Of a stretch of 64,000 nucleotides of DNA, positions 34,042 to 42,349 are shown in pieces (within the stretch, counting starts at the first letter, position 1; each line of letters starts with the position of its first letter). Both the position numbers and the translations under genes were made by a program. The stretch spans positions 4,228-68,227 of the forward strand of contig JANRJO010000024.1 in NCBI GenBank assembly GCA_033763935.1, in the 5' to 3' direction. The notes under the pieces are model-generated. The model was not told the origin of the DNA. It ran no database searches and saw only the letters and a list, made by a program, of their open reading frames with translations. The DNA is from DALYJJ01 sp033763935. Its GTDB lineage: Bacteria; Acidobacteriota; Terriglobia; Bryobacterales; Bryobacteraceae.

Positions 34042-36525
34042 TTAGCGGCGTGCGAAGCTGTCCCGGATGCCGCGCCATTTGCGCTGCACGAGCTCGGCGA
34101 GGTTCAGCAGGATAGCAACGACCAACAGGAAGGGCCACAGCCTCAGGGACGACGGGACGCTGCGCCCGCTCGACTGGAAGACGTCAGCCGCCTTCGGCTC
34201 GTACCGGCCGCCAGTGAACTCGGAGATCTGCCGCAGCAGCGCATCGTTCGAGCCGTAGTCCTTCAGTTCTTCTTCCTGCCGGTAGAATCCAACCTCGGGA
34301 AACGCGCGAGAATCAGCGGCGGGACGGATACGGAACAACCCACGCCGCTCGCCCAGGGTCATGCGGCCGCGGTAGGCGCCCTCGGCTACCTTGCGTACCT
34401 CGATCGGCTGCTGGAAGCCGCCGGGCCCGAAGACGAAGATATCGGGCACGGACTTCGGCTCCTCCACATGGCGTCCGAGGCGGTAGTCAACCACCAGTTC
34501 GCCGTTGGCGCTATCGAACTGCACAGCGGCCTCGCCCGCCTGCGCATGAGGCAGGAGGTCGCGAAGCAGATTACCCCAAAAACGGTCATACCCGCTCCAG
34601 CCAATCCAGTTCTGGGCCCAGCGGGACTTGGCATCGGAGGCAAAGACGGCGGAGCGACCCAACCCGTATTGCCATCGCGTCAGGAGCGGGTCCTTTTCGA
34701 GCGTGAGGATCGTCTCCGCGGTGTCTTTGGCGATGAATTTGACATAGCCGCGAAGCGCCGGCGCGCTGTCGATGCCGACGCCGTTCAGGATCTCCGAGTC
34801 CTTCGCCACTTCGGCCTTCAAGGGCTTCTCGATCGCGGTGCTCCCCGTGTGCTCCATCACGTCCTTAAGCAGGATCTGCTCGAGGCCCGAGGGATCGGTG
34901 AGGAAGTACGATTTGCCCTTGGCGTTCGCCGCCACCTTCTCGAGGTACACCTTGTTGACGTCCTGTCCGAGACCGACGGTAGAGATGGTCACGCGGTTGT
35001 TCGCCGCCTCGCGGGACAGTCCGATGCTGTCGCCCTCTTCGGAGATGCCGTCGGTGAGGAGCACGATGTGCTTGAATGTCCCTTTCGCCGGCAGAATGCG
35101 GCGGTAGGCCTCTGCGAGCGCAGGGGCGATTTGGGTGCCACCGTCGGGCGTAATCCCGGCCACCAGCCTCTTAATCAAAGTGCGGTCCTCCGCGCGGCGG
35201 ATGGGCACTGCCCATTGGAACGAGTTATCGAAGATGAGCACGCCAACGGAGTCGACCGGGCGCAGGTTCTCGATCACTCCGATCGCTGCCAGGCGGGCCA
35301 GTTCCATCTTGCGGCCTTCCATCGAGGACGACTTATCGACGATGAGCACGAGCACGGTGCCCTCCGGAGAACGAGGCGGAGCGAGCTTGGCCGGAAGGGT
35401 TCGCTCGAGCGCATCCAGCTCTCGGTTCTTCTCGTCGACGTAGCGGTTGCGTTCGCCTCCGATCACCACGAGGCCGCCGCCCTGCTTCACGAATGTCTCG
35501 AGGGCGGCCTTGCGCGGCTCCGGAACAGCCTGGAGATCCCAGTTATTGAACAGCACGATCTGGTAGTCGTCGAAGGGCTCCGTGAGTTGCGAACTGGCGG
35601 CGCGGGTGATGTCGAACTGCGAGGCCTGGAGCGCCTGAAACAGGTTCGTCTCTGTGCCGGGCGGATCGGAGGAGATGTAGAGCAAGCGGGGCCGGCGCAG
35701 CGTGAGGGCCTGCTCGAAGCGGACTTCGCCGAAATCCTTGGTCGCGATGACGCCCTCGAGGTCGACGGCGCCCGCGCCGTTGATGCTGGTGTGCAGCCGC
35801 AGGGTGCTTTCGCCCTCGCCGACCTCCACGGTACTCGAGCCCAGGCTCCGCCCCTCGGCGCTCAGGCGGACCTCGGCCTTGGTGGCGGACGGAGAGCGTA
35901 GCGTCAGTTCGAGCGGAAACCGCTCGCCGGTGAATGCGAGGGCGGGCATGTTGATCGCCTGCACCTTGAGCGCAGGTTCCGGGCGCCCATTCAGACGATA
36001 CGTATCAACGGGAATGCCTGCTGCGCGGGCCTGCCACGCGGCCCGCGCCGCGCTGCCCGCGTTCTCACGGCCGTCGGAAATCAGGACCAGGCGCGGCACC
36101 AGCCCCGCCGGCACCGAAGCGGCAGCAAGCGAGATTGCCGATTCGATGTTGGTACCGCGGCCTGCCTCGCCGCTGGTGGAGCGCAGCGTGACGGCCTCCT
36201 GCTGGTCGAGCAGGCGGGTTTCCCGCGCGAAGGGCAGCACACGGGTCCAGTGGCGCCCTGCCGCCTTCTCGATATCCGTAGCAAGCGTCGTCGCCTTGGC
36301 CAGGCCTTCCTGCGGAACGCTGGCGGAGGTGTCCACGAGAACCGCCACCGCTAACCTGGTTTCATCCAGCCGGAGTGTGGGTTCGGACAGCGCCAGGACG
36401 ACAGCGATGAACGCGAGGACCTTCAAGAGCAGAGCGGCGCGTCGCGACGTGCGGCGCAACTCCAGGAATCCCCACACGAGCGGAAGAAGGGCGAAGACCA
36501 AGACCCAAGCGCGCTCAAACGTCAC
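34042..36525 (-). CDS. Membrane protein with two VWA-like domains (MoxR-cluster)
   Basis: The protein has 827 residues. Two N-terminal helices (about 5-22 and 30-48) precede a first VWA-like domain with DTSAS near residue 65, GTNIESA and ISDGRENA. A second, complete VWA domain starts near 390 with VLVLIVDKSSSMEGRKM, then GGTQIAPALAEAYR and LTDGISEEGDS. The C terminus carries one more helix (LWPFLLVVAILLNLAELVQ). The family often includes a glutamine-amidotransferase-like domain between the VWAs (DDYQIVLFNNWDLQAVPEPR here). It overlaps the upstream BatA-type gene by ATGA and is the last of a MoxR-DUF58-VWA-VWA cluster; an envelope or stress role is inferred from that layout. Confidence 0.85.
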   Translation of the reverse strand: MTFERAWVLVFALLPLVWGFLELRRTSRRAALLLKVLAFIAVVLALSEPTLRLDETRLAVAVLVDTSASVPQEGLAKATTLATDIEKAAGRHWTRVLPFARETRLLDQQEAVTLRSTSGEAGRGTNIESAISLAAASVPAGLVPRLVLISDGRENAGSAARAAWQARAAGIPVDTYRLNGRPEPALKVQAINMPALAFTGERFPLELTLRSPSATKAEVRLSAEGRSLGSSTVEVGEGESTLRLHTSINGAGAVDLEGVIATKDFGEVRFEQALTLRRPRLLYISSDPPGTETNLFQALQASQFDITRAASSQLTEPFDDYQIVLFNNWDLQAVPEPRKAALETFVKQGGGLVVIGGERNRYVDEKNRELDALERTLPAKLAPPRSPEGTVLVLIVDKSSSMEGRKMELARLAAIGVIENLRPVDSVGVLIFDNSFQWAVPIRRAEDRTLIKRLVAGITPDGGTQIAPALAEAYRRILPAKGTFKHIVLLTDGISEEGDSIGLSREAANNRVTISTVGLGQDVNKVYLEKVAANAKGKSYFLTDPSGLEQILLKDVMEHTGSTAIEKPLKAEVAKDSEILNGVGIDSAPALRGYVKFIAKDTAETILTLEKDPLLTRWQYGLGRSAVFASDAKSRWAQNWIGWSGYDRFWGNLLRDLLPHAQAGEAAVQFDSANGELVVDYRLGRHVEEPKSVPDIFVFGPGGFQQPIEVRKVAEGAYRGRMTLGERRGLFRIRPAADSRAFPEVGFYRQEEELKDYGSNDALLRQISEFTGGRYEPKAADVFQSSGRSVPSSLRLWPFLLVVAILLNLAELVQRKWRGIRDSFARR

Positions 36526-38435
36526 GATGCCCTCCGCATGGAGGACGCTGCAGGCGGCTCAGTACTCACCGGCGACCGTGCAGAAACCGCCTGCCGGCGG
36601 CGTCCCCACACCGCCCACTCGACGCCGAGCCCCACAGCCCCGAGCACGGCGAGCCACTGCCAAAGGTCTTTCGAGCCGGGGGCCGGTGGGTACGACTTCG
36701 GCACACCTCTTTTGACGGTTGCCGCGGGCTGCCAGACGGCATCCGGTACGTCAGGGAGAGTGAGCGAGTAGACCAGTTCGCGATCGCCCGCAGCGAGGCG
36801 GAGAGTTGCGGGTGAACCCACGAAGAAGCGCAGATTTCGGTCCTGCATCGTGTAGGGAACCTGCCGGCCGTCGTCGCTCTTGATCGAGATGGCTTTGGGG
36901 TCCACGTCGGCGTCGAGGACCGCAGTCACCGTGCCCACAGTGCCGGCATTCAACTCCCAACGGCGGAACACGTCGGGCTTCATCCACAGCAGCATATTGG
37001 CGAAGAGAAGCGGCGCCGTCAGTTCATAGCGCGTGTCGGTCTTCATGGGGTGAAACCCGAGGGCGACGGCGCGGGGCTTGGACGGGCGCGCCAGGATCAC
37101 CGGTCCGGCGTCCGTTTCCGCCACGGCGACGTCGCCGTCCTGGGGAGAGAAGATCTGCGCGCGCTCGAGCTTTACGCCTCTCGTCCGCAGGCCGCGGCCG
37201 AGGGGATGATCCCCCTTCCAATGCGAGATCGCGGCCTTTTCCACGGTGGCGCGGCGTGCGATAGGACCAGCACCGGCCGGGGGCTCAATCCAGATCGTCT
37301 CCACCTGTGGCGGCTCCGGTGGGCGGAACGCATCGATGATGGCAATGTCAGCTTCGGGCTTCGGCTGGTACTGCGCGGGTGACCGGAAGGTAGCCTCCAC
37401 GTGCGGGCTGGCGGCAAGCAGCGGGCGCAGCAGTTCGGGAGCGTCCGAGTAAACGACGACGCGCACGGGCCTCTGCTCGGGTAGTTCGAAGACCGCCTGG
37501 TCGTCCCGTGGGAAGGCATCGCCGCTGAGAAGGCGAGCTTCCAGCCACCCGCCAGCCCTGGTGCGATAGGAAAACGTCACGTTCTGCTCGAGCCCGGGGG
37601 GTAGCGAGACGGTCTGCCGGCCTGCAGGCGCCCCGCCGAATTGCAGCGCCAGGGGAACGGTGACCGGACGAGAGCCATAATTTCGGACGGAGATGAAGAT
37701 CTCCCAGAGGTCGGCATCGCCGGGCGAACGGCGCAAACCGATCTTTCGCAACCCGATGTTCTCCACCTCGGTCCGGACGGGCAGGAGACGAAGGTTCGCG
37801 GGCATGGCCGGCAGGCCGGCGAGGCTGGCGGAGGAAACGCGCCCGGTACTGACCAGCACGATCTCGCCAGGCCGCTGCGCATGCAACTTCTGGATATGGG
37901 ATGCGAAGGAGAGCGCTTGCTCAAGGTCCAGACTGGAGGCGCCCGGCGCCGACTCACGGATGGCCTTCAGGACCACGTCCCGATCGGCCTCGAAGGCGGT
38001 TGCGGGCGACGCGAGGGCATCTGCGCGCACCAGCATCACACGGTCACCGGCCGGCAGGACATTCAGCCAGGCGCGGGCCGAAGAGCGCGCGGCCTCCATC
38101 AGCGTGGTGCCGCGGACGGAAGCCTGCATCCAAGCGGAAGTGTCGAGGAGCAGTACGTGGTCGCGTGACGTGCGGTCCGGCGAACCCCATTTGAGCTGCG
38201 CGATCGCCAGAAGCAGGAGCGCCATGCTGATCAGTTGAAGCACGAGCGACCAGGGCTGCTGGATGCGGCGGCGCCGCTGCACGGCAACAGGCTGCTGCGC
38301 GCTGACCCAGAAGCGCAGCGTGGGGACTTTCTGGCGGCGCCGCGAGCGATCCAGGAGATACAGCGCCACGGCGGCCGCTGACACGCCGGACAGCAGCGCC
38401 ATGAACTCAATCAGACTGAGGTTGAAGAGAAACAT
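36522..38435 (-). CDS. BatA-type N-terminal membrane/VWA protein
   Basis: The protein has 637 residues. The N-terminal BatA domain consists of two helices around a KVPTLRFWVSAQQ motif (residues 1-75). A VWA-like domain begins with VLLLDTSAWMQASVRGTTLM; the MIDAS DxSxS reads DTSAW, so the third metal-coordinating position is lost. Beta-sandwich sequence follows (about 230-330), then a degenerate amidotransferase-like part and a C-terminal helix (LWQWLAVLGAVGLGVEWAVW). It starts immediately after the DUF58 stop and overlaps the next gene by ATGA. In BatA/aerotolerance operons such proteins form membrane complexes with MoxR ATPases. Confidence 0.85.
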   Translation of the reverse strand: MFLFNLSLIEFMALLSGVSAAAVALYLLDRSRRRQKVPTLRFWVSAQQPVAVQRRRRIQQPWSLVLQLISMALLLLAIAQLKWGSPDRTSRDHVLLLDTSAWMQASVRGTTLMEAARSSARAWLNVLPAGDRVMLVRADALASPATAFEADRDVVLKAIRESAPGASSLDLEQALSFASHIQKLHAQRPGEIVLVSTGRVSSASLAGLPAMPANLRLLPVRTEVENIGLRKIGLRRSPGDADLWEIFISVRNYGSRPVTVPLALQFGGAPAGRQTVSLPPGLEQNVTFSYRTRAGGWLEARLLSGDAFPRDDQAVFELPEQRPVRVVVYSDAPELLRPLLAASPHVEATFRSPAQYQPKPEADIAIIDAFRPPEPPQVETIWIEPPAGAGPIARRATVEKAAISHWKGDHPLGRGLRTRGVKLERAQIFSPQDGDVAVAETDAGPVILARPSKPRAVALGFHPMKTDTRYELTAPLLFANMLLWMKPDVFRRWELNAGTVGTVTAVLDADVDPKAISIKSDDGRQVPYTMQDRNLRFFVGSPATLRLAAGDRELVYSLTLPDVPDAVWQPAATVKRGVPKSYPPAPGSKDLWQWLAVLGAVGLGVEWAVWGRRRQAVSARSPVSTEPPAASSMRRAS

Positions 38436-39353
38436 CTAGCCTACGATCGCCTTGGTCCGAACCAGCGGACCGAAAATCGCATCCTCGATGGGGACCGAGG
38501 TGGGCAGGCCGATGTACCGGCCTCCATTGCTCATTGCCAGCCGTTCAATGCCTTCCGCGTATTCGTCGAAGGCCCGAGTATAGTCCTTGCGGGCAGTAGC
38601 GTCGAAAGAGACGTCGAGATGATCGCCGGTTTCGGCGTCCTCCAGATCGAGTTCGCCGTCCCAGGGCGGGGTCCGGTCTTCGTCGGCCCAGAGTTGTATG
38701 AGGAGGAGCTCGTGGCCGAAGTCGGCGAGATACTGCAGGTGCTTGCGGCAGTCGCCGGCCTCGAGGAAGTCGGAGATTACGATGAGCAGCCCGCGCTGCA
38801 TGTACTTGCCCACGAACTCACGGACGACCAGGCCGAAATCGGTGCGGCGGGACGTTTGCAACTGCGTCAGGAAGTCCACCGCCGGCGCGAATCGGTGCCG
38901 GCCGCCGCCGCAGAGAAACGAATCGTGCAGGGTGTCCGTGAACGGTTGGAGGGCGATGGTGTCGAGGCGCACCAAGGCGACGTAGCTCAAGGCGGCGGCG
39001 AGTCTTCGTGCATAGTCGAACTTGGCCGGCGCGGCTCCGGAGTCGCCTCCGCTCATGGAGGCGCTGGTATCGAGAAGCAGGCGCACGGGCACTCGCGGCT
39101 CTACCTGGAACATCTTCAGAAACAGCTTTTCCAGGCGCATATAGGCGCGCCAGTTGACGGCGCGCAAGTCGTCGCCGTGGTGGAAATGCCGGTGGTCCAG
39201 GAACTCGAGCCCCGGGCCGGAAAACCTCGACGCGTTCCGGCCGCCTACCAGGCCGGGGAAGGATTTCTGCCAGTGAATGGTCAGCCGTTCGAGTTTCTCG
39301 AGGAAGCCCTTCTCGACGAGTGACTGGCGTGTACCGCTGCCCAGGACTGCCAT
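38436..39353 (-). CDS. DUF58 family protein (MoxR partner)
   Basis: The protein has 305 residues. The DUF58 core is clear: GRNASRFSGPGLEFLDHRHF, then HHGDDLRAVNWRAYMRLEKL, and a VWA-like strand RLLLDTSASMSGGDSG that keeps the MIDAS serines. No membrane segment is seen, unlike some DUF58 proteins. It lies 152 bases after moxR and abuts the BatA-type gene. DUF58 and MoxR are almost always together and are thought to act as ATPase plus adaptor in assembling or metallating partner proteins; the specific client is not known. Confidence 0.9.
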   Translation of the reverse strand: MAVLGSGTRQSLVEKGFLEKLERLTIHWQKSFPGLVGGRNASRFSGPGLEFLDHRHFHHGDDLRAVNWRAYMRLEKLFLKMFQVEPRVPVRLLLDTSASMSGGDSGAAPAKFDYARRLAAALSYVALVRLDTIALQPFTDTLHDSFLCGGGRHRFAPAVDFLTQLQTSRRTDFGLVVREFVGKYMQRGLLIVISDFLEAGDCRKHLQYLADFGHELLLIQLWADEDRTPPWDGELDLEDAETGDHLDVSFDATARKDYTRAFDEYAEGIERLAMSNGGRYIGLPTSVPIEDAIFGPLVRTKAIVG

Positions 39354-39505
39354 TCTTTGCGTTCGCGCTCCTGCCCGGCCTCCCTGGCGCCGGTGTCAGC
39401 TGTTGGACGCGGTGCGGTGTGGCCCTTTCACCACTTTATACGACGTGGAGCCCGGCGACAGGGTAGGCAGGGTTTTGACGCGATTGGCAAACAACGTTAC
39501 CGCGG

Positions 39506-40513
39506 TCAGGCGGCGGCGACGGCCGTACCGGCAATCACCTGATCGAGCACCGTGTCGGGCGTCTGGCCGTCGGCGTGGGCGTCGAAGTTCAGTATGATGC
39601 GGTGGCGGAGCACGGACGGCGCCACCGTGCGAACGTCTTCCACCGAAAGGTGGAAGCGGCCTTTCATCAAGGCCAGGACGCGCCCGCACTCGACCAGGGC
39701 CTGGGCCCCGCGCGGAGAGCTCCCGTACCGGATGTACTTGTTGGCGGAGGCATGGGCACGGTCAGTACCCGGCTGGGTAGCCATCACCAGATCGACCGCA
39801 AAGTCCTGCACGTGCTGAGCGACCATTACCTGGCGGCACGTGGCGCGGATCTGGAGAATGGTCTCACGGTCGACAACCTTGGACAGGGTCACTTCTTCAC
39901 GCTGGATGGTGCGCTCGACGATGCGGTTCATCTCCTCGCGCGACGGGTAGCGGACCAGGATCTTCATGAGGAAGCGATCGAGTTGGGCTTCCGGAAGCGG
40001 GTAGGTGCCCTCCATTTCGATGGGATTCTGCGTCGCCATGACGAGGAAGGGCAACTCTAACTCGTGGGTAGTGGTGCCGCTGGTAACGGTGCGCTCCTGC
40101 ATGGCCTCCAGCAGCGCAGACTGAGTTTTCGGGGTCGCGCGGTTGATTTCGTCGGCGAGCACGAGGTTCGCGAAGATCGGACCGGGCTGAAACCGAAGGA
40201 CCTTCGCGCCCCTGTCATCCGACTCGATCATCATGCTGCCGACGATATCGGCCGGCATGAGATCGGGGGTGAACTGGATTCGCGAGTACTTGAGGCTGAG
40301 GACGCGGGAGAGGGTTCGGAGCAGGGTAGTTTTGCCAAGGCCGGGCACGCCTTCGAGGAGGACATGGCCTCCAGCGAGCATGCAGATGAGAACGCCATCG
40401 ACGACTTCCTGCTGGCCGACGATGATCTTGCCGATTTCGGCGCGAACCTGGTCTAAACGGGCGACTGCTAGTTGGAGAGCCTCTTCGCTGCGCACAGCTC
40501 TATTGTAGGGCAT
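39506..40513 (-). CDS. MoxR family AAA+ ATPase
   Basis: The protein has 335 residues. Walker A is visible as LEGVPGLGKTTLLRTL, Walker B as LVLADEINRATPKTQSALLE, sensor 1 as FLVMATQNPIEMEGTYPLPE, followed by the conserved EAQLDRFLMKI. The C-terminal lid domain includes the conserved YGSSPRGAQAL. MoxR ATPases act as chaperones with DUF58 and VWA proteins, encoded directly downstream here. The full-length frame begins at ATG 40513. It is the first gene of the four-gene cluster. Confidence 0.95.
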   Translation of the reverse strand: MPYNRAVRSEEALQLAVARLDQVRAEIGKIIVGQQEVVDGVLICMLAGGHVLLEGVPGLGKTTLLRTLSRVLSLKYSRIQFTPDLMPADIVGSMMIESDDRGAKVLRFQPGPIFANLVLADEINRATPKTQSALLEAMQERTVTSGTTTHELELPFLVMATQNPIEMEGTYPLPEAQLDRFLMKILVRYPSREEMNRIVERTIQREEVTLSKVVDRETILQIRATCRQVMVAQHVQDFAVDLVMATQPGTDRAHASANKYIRYGSSPRGAQALVECGRVLALMKGRFHLSVEDVRTVAPSVLRHRIILNFDAHADGQTPDTVLDQVIAGTAVAAA

Positions 40514-40543
40514 CGGTGGCCGGTGCCCCTCGTCAGCTTACGG

Positions 40544-40966
40544 TTAGGCGCGGGCAGCAGCGTCGGCGCGCTCTCCCACGGCATGAGCGAAGCGGCCGAT
40601 GATGGACGACATCTCCTCCAGCGCCTGCCGGCTCCGACTCACGGCGTACCACGCGCTCATGATCTTGTAGTCGGCGATGAGCATCAGGTGCTCCAAGTCC
40701 AAGCCGCCAAAGTCACTTGCGTGCCGCATCAAGTAAGACAGGAAACGGTAATCGCGCTGCAGGAGTTCGTGCAGCCCGTCCAACCCGCTGGCCTCCTCCG
40801 CTACCAATTGTTTCTGAACCGCCAGAAAACTCAGCTGGTTTGCCTCCGCAACCGGTTCAGCATAATCCGTCGCCGGTTCCGCCTTGAGTATCAGAAGACA
40901 CGTGTAGCGGAACCAGTACGCGAACAGAATCAGCGAAAACAGCAAGATGAGTATGCTAACAATCAT
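40544..40966 (-). CDS. Small single-pass membrane protein of unknown function
   Basis: The protein has 140 residues from ATG 40966, chosen because GAAGGA lies about seven bases upstream and the methionine opens a clean N-terminal membrane helix (MIVSILILLFSLILFAYWF). The rest is soluble, mostly helical and rich in charged residues (LVAEEASGLDGLHELLQRDY, IADYKIMSAWYAVSRSRQAL). The frame is open upstream to 41077 without a better start. No family was recognised. It is placed just upstream of the MoxR gene with a 30-bp gap, so co-transcription is possible. Confidence 0.65.
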   Translation of the reverse strand: MIVSILILLFSLILFAYWFRYTCLLILKAEPATDYAEPVAEANQLSFLAVQKQLVAEEASGLDGLHELLQRDYRFLSYLMRHASDFGGLDLEHLMLIADYKIMSAWYAVSRSRQALEEMSSIIGRFAHAVGERADAAARA

Positions 40967-41114
40967 CTCGATTCCTTCAGAGCTGAAACGGGCCACGTCC
41001 GGCATCGGTGCGCCTGGATCTACTACAAGCACCATTACGCTCATGTCGAGCCTAACATCGGAGGTAGCGTGTAACAAGGGGAATCACGAGTACTAAGGTA
41101 AGATTTCCAACGGA

Positions 41115-41723
41115 CTAAGCCCCCCCTTTGGGGGGCTCCAGTACAACACCGATTCCAGTACCATCCTCGAAGGTCATGTCGGCTACCTCCACTCCGCGGC
41201 GTTGACAGTCCTCGACATAGAGCCGAGCGTAGCTTGCGGTGATGTAATCGTGGTCGCCGTAGCCGAGGCTCACCGCGGTACGGTCGATCCATTCGGGAGG
41301 ACCTTCCAGCTCGAGGAACACGCCGATGGGGGTCTCGTCGAGGGCGGCGACCCCCTCATTTGCGGTTTCGGCCCACTCCGCCCGCCACTTGTCATAGCGG
41401 AACGCCCGCCGGTAACCGAGGTGTTCGAAGAGCTCGACGCAACGGTCGAAGTCAGAAACCCGGTACTCGATCTCGAGGCGCGACCGATGCCGTCCAGGAA
41501 CGGACGGCCCCTTGTAGGTGACGACCGTATCGCCTCGCGCCGTGCGCACTCTCAGCAGTTTCCCTTCGCGCTTCAGTTCGCCTTCCCGGTCGAATACCAG
41601 GTTGCTCTCAAAGTGGCGTTCCACGCGCACGCGAAATCCCGCCGCTTCCAGCTTAGTAGCAAGCGCCTCGGCGCTCGCAGCCCGTAGCTTGATCTCCGTC
41701 TCGGTGCCGCCCGGCTTGGCCAT
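41115..41723 (-). CDS. CYTH domain protein (class IV adenylate cyclase / thiamine-triphosphatase-like)
   Basis: The protein has 202 residues. The CYTH signature ExExK is at the N terminus (GTETEIKLRA), followed by RVERHFESNLVFDREGELKR, LLRVRTARGD, VVTYKGPS and RLEIEYRVSDF, then RAFRYDKWRAEW and GVFLELEGPPEWID. These are the alternating acidic and basic strands of the triphosphate tunnel. Family members hydrolyse inorganic or thiamine triphosphate or make cyclic AMP; sequence alone does not decide, though the CyaB-like length and order are compatible with adenylate cyclase IV. It diverges from tRNA-Arg. Confidence 0.85.
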   Translation of the reverse strand: MAKPGGTETEIKLRAASAEALATKLEAAGFRVRVERHFESNLVFDREGELKREGKLLRVRTARGDTVVTYKGPSVPGRHRSRLEIEYRVSDFDRCVELFEHLGYRRAFRYDKWRAEWAETANEGVAALDETPIGVFLELEGPPEWIDRTAVSLGYGDHDYITASYARLYVEDCQRRGVEVADMTFEDGTGIGVVLEPPKGGA

Positions 41724-41744
41724 CGGCCTTCAGTGTAGCCGGGT

Positions 41745-41750
41745 TATACT
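41745..41750 (+). promoter_or_regulatory. Candidate -10 box (TATACT) of tRNA-Arg
   Basis: TATACT lies 15 bases before the tRNA 5' end. No good -35 is seen at 16-18 bases spacing. Confidence 0.35.
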
Positions 41751-41765
41751 GTGGTCTGCCGATGC

Positions 41766-41842
41766 GGGCCCGTAGCTCAGTTGGATAGAGCGTCTGGCTT
41801 CGAACCAGCAGGTCGGGGGTTCGAGTCCCTCCGGGCCCGCCA
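41766..41842 (+). tRNA. tRNA-Arg (anticodon TCG)
   Basis: A full cloverleaf can be drawn. The acceptor GGGCCCG pairs with CGGGCCC, the D-stem GCTC with GAGC, and the anticodon arm CTGG-CTTCGAA-CCAG gives anticodon TCG, reading CGA/CGN arginine codons. The T-arm contains GGTTCGAGTCC, then discriminator G and an encoded CCA at 41840-41842. The 3' end is four bases from the stop of the convergent lipoprotein gene. Confidence 0.97.
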
Positions 41843-41846
41843 GCGG

Positions 41847-42320
41847 TCACTGGGGCCGCTGCGCCCCGATGCGCCGATCGCACTCCGCGATCGCCTCACG
41901 CGCTTCTCGTAATCGCCGCTCCGTCTCCTCCGTCCGCGGCTGCCAGTGCTTCCAACGGGCGAGATTTTTCTGATACACCTGCCGCGCGAAACCGAACTCC
42001 CGCCGGCCCAGCAAAAGACGCCCGTAGAGCTCGTCCAGATCGGCCGCCGCTTCCATCGCCGCGAGTGGCGGCCTCGGCACCGCTAAAACCCGGTTCGCCA
42101 GCGGCTGACCCTGCGCCACCAGCGCGCCCGCTTTCTTCACGTCCTTTCGGGACAGCGCCACCCCGGCCTCCCGGTTCACTGCCTGTAACTCGGACACGGT
42201 CTGCCCGTACCAGCCTTCCTTTGTCGGATCCAGTGGCGGCGGCAGCCGGTCCGGAATGGGTGCGGGCGCGCAACCGAGCACCCACACCAGCAACGCCGCT
42301 ACCATCGCGATTCTTCCCAC
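41847..42320 (-). CDS. Putative lipoprotein of unknown function
   Basis: The protein has 157 residues. MGRIAMVAALLVWVLGCAPA is a lipoprotein signal with a VLGC lipobox. The mature part is helical and charged (WYGQTVSELQAVNREAGVAL; RREFGFARQVYQKNLARWKH) and ends in an Arg/Glu-rich helix. No family was recognised. The stop codon lies four bases from the 3' end of tRNA-Arg, so readthrough into the antisense of the tRNA is likely unless transcription ends in or before it. Confidence 0.72.
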   Translation of the reverse strand: MGRIAMVAALLVWVLGCAPAPIPDRLPPPLDPTKEGWYGQTVSELQAVNREAGVALSRKDVKKAGALVAQGQPLANRVLAVPRPPLAAMEAAADLDELYGRLLLGRREFGFARQVYQKNLARWKHWQPRTEETERRLREAREAIAECDRRIGAQRPQ

Positions 42321-42349
42321 TCACCTTCAATTGTCGCAGGCGGTAGAGT

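Noticed and set aside
34468..35901. Plus-strand frame (477 codons) inside the double-VWA gene
   Set aside because: Shadow frame of the VWA protein, which has clear MIDAS motifs; no start signal.
39354..39505. Gap between MoxR and DUF58 genes, inspected for a separate promoter or small gene
   Set aside because: A TATAAA-like box on the minus strand has no partner -35, and the open frame through it has no start signal or motif.
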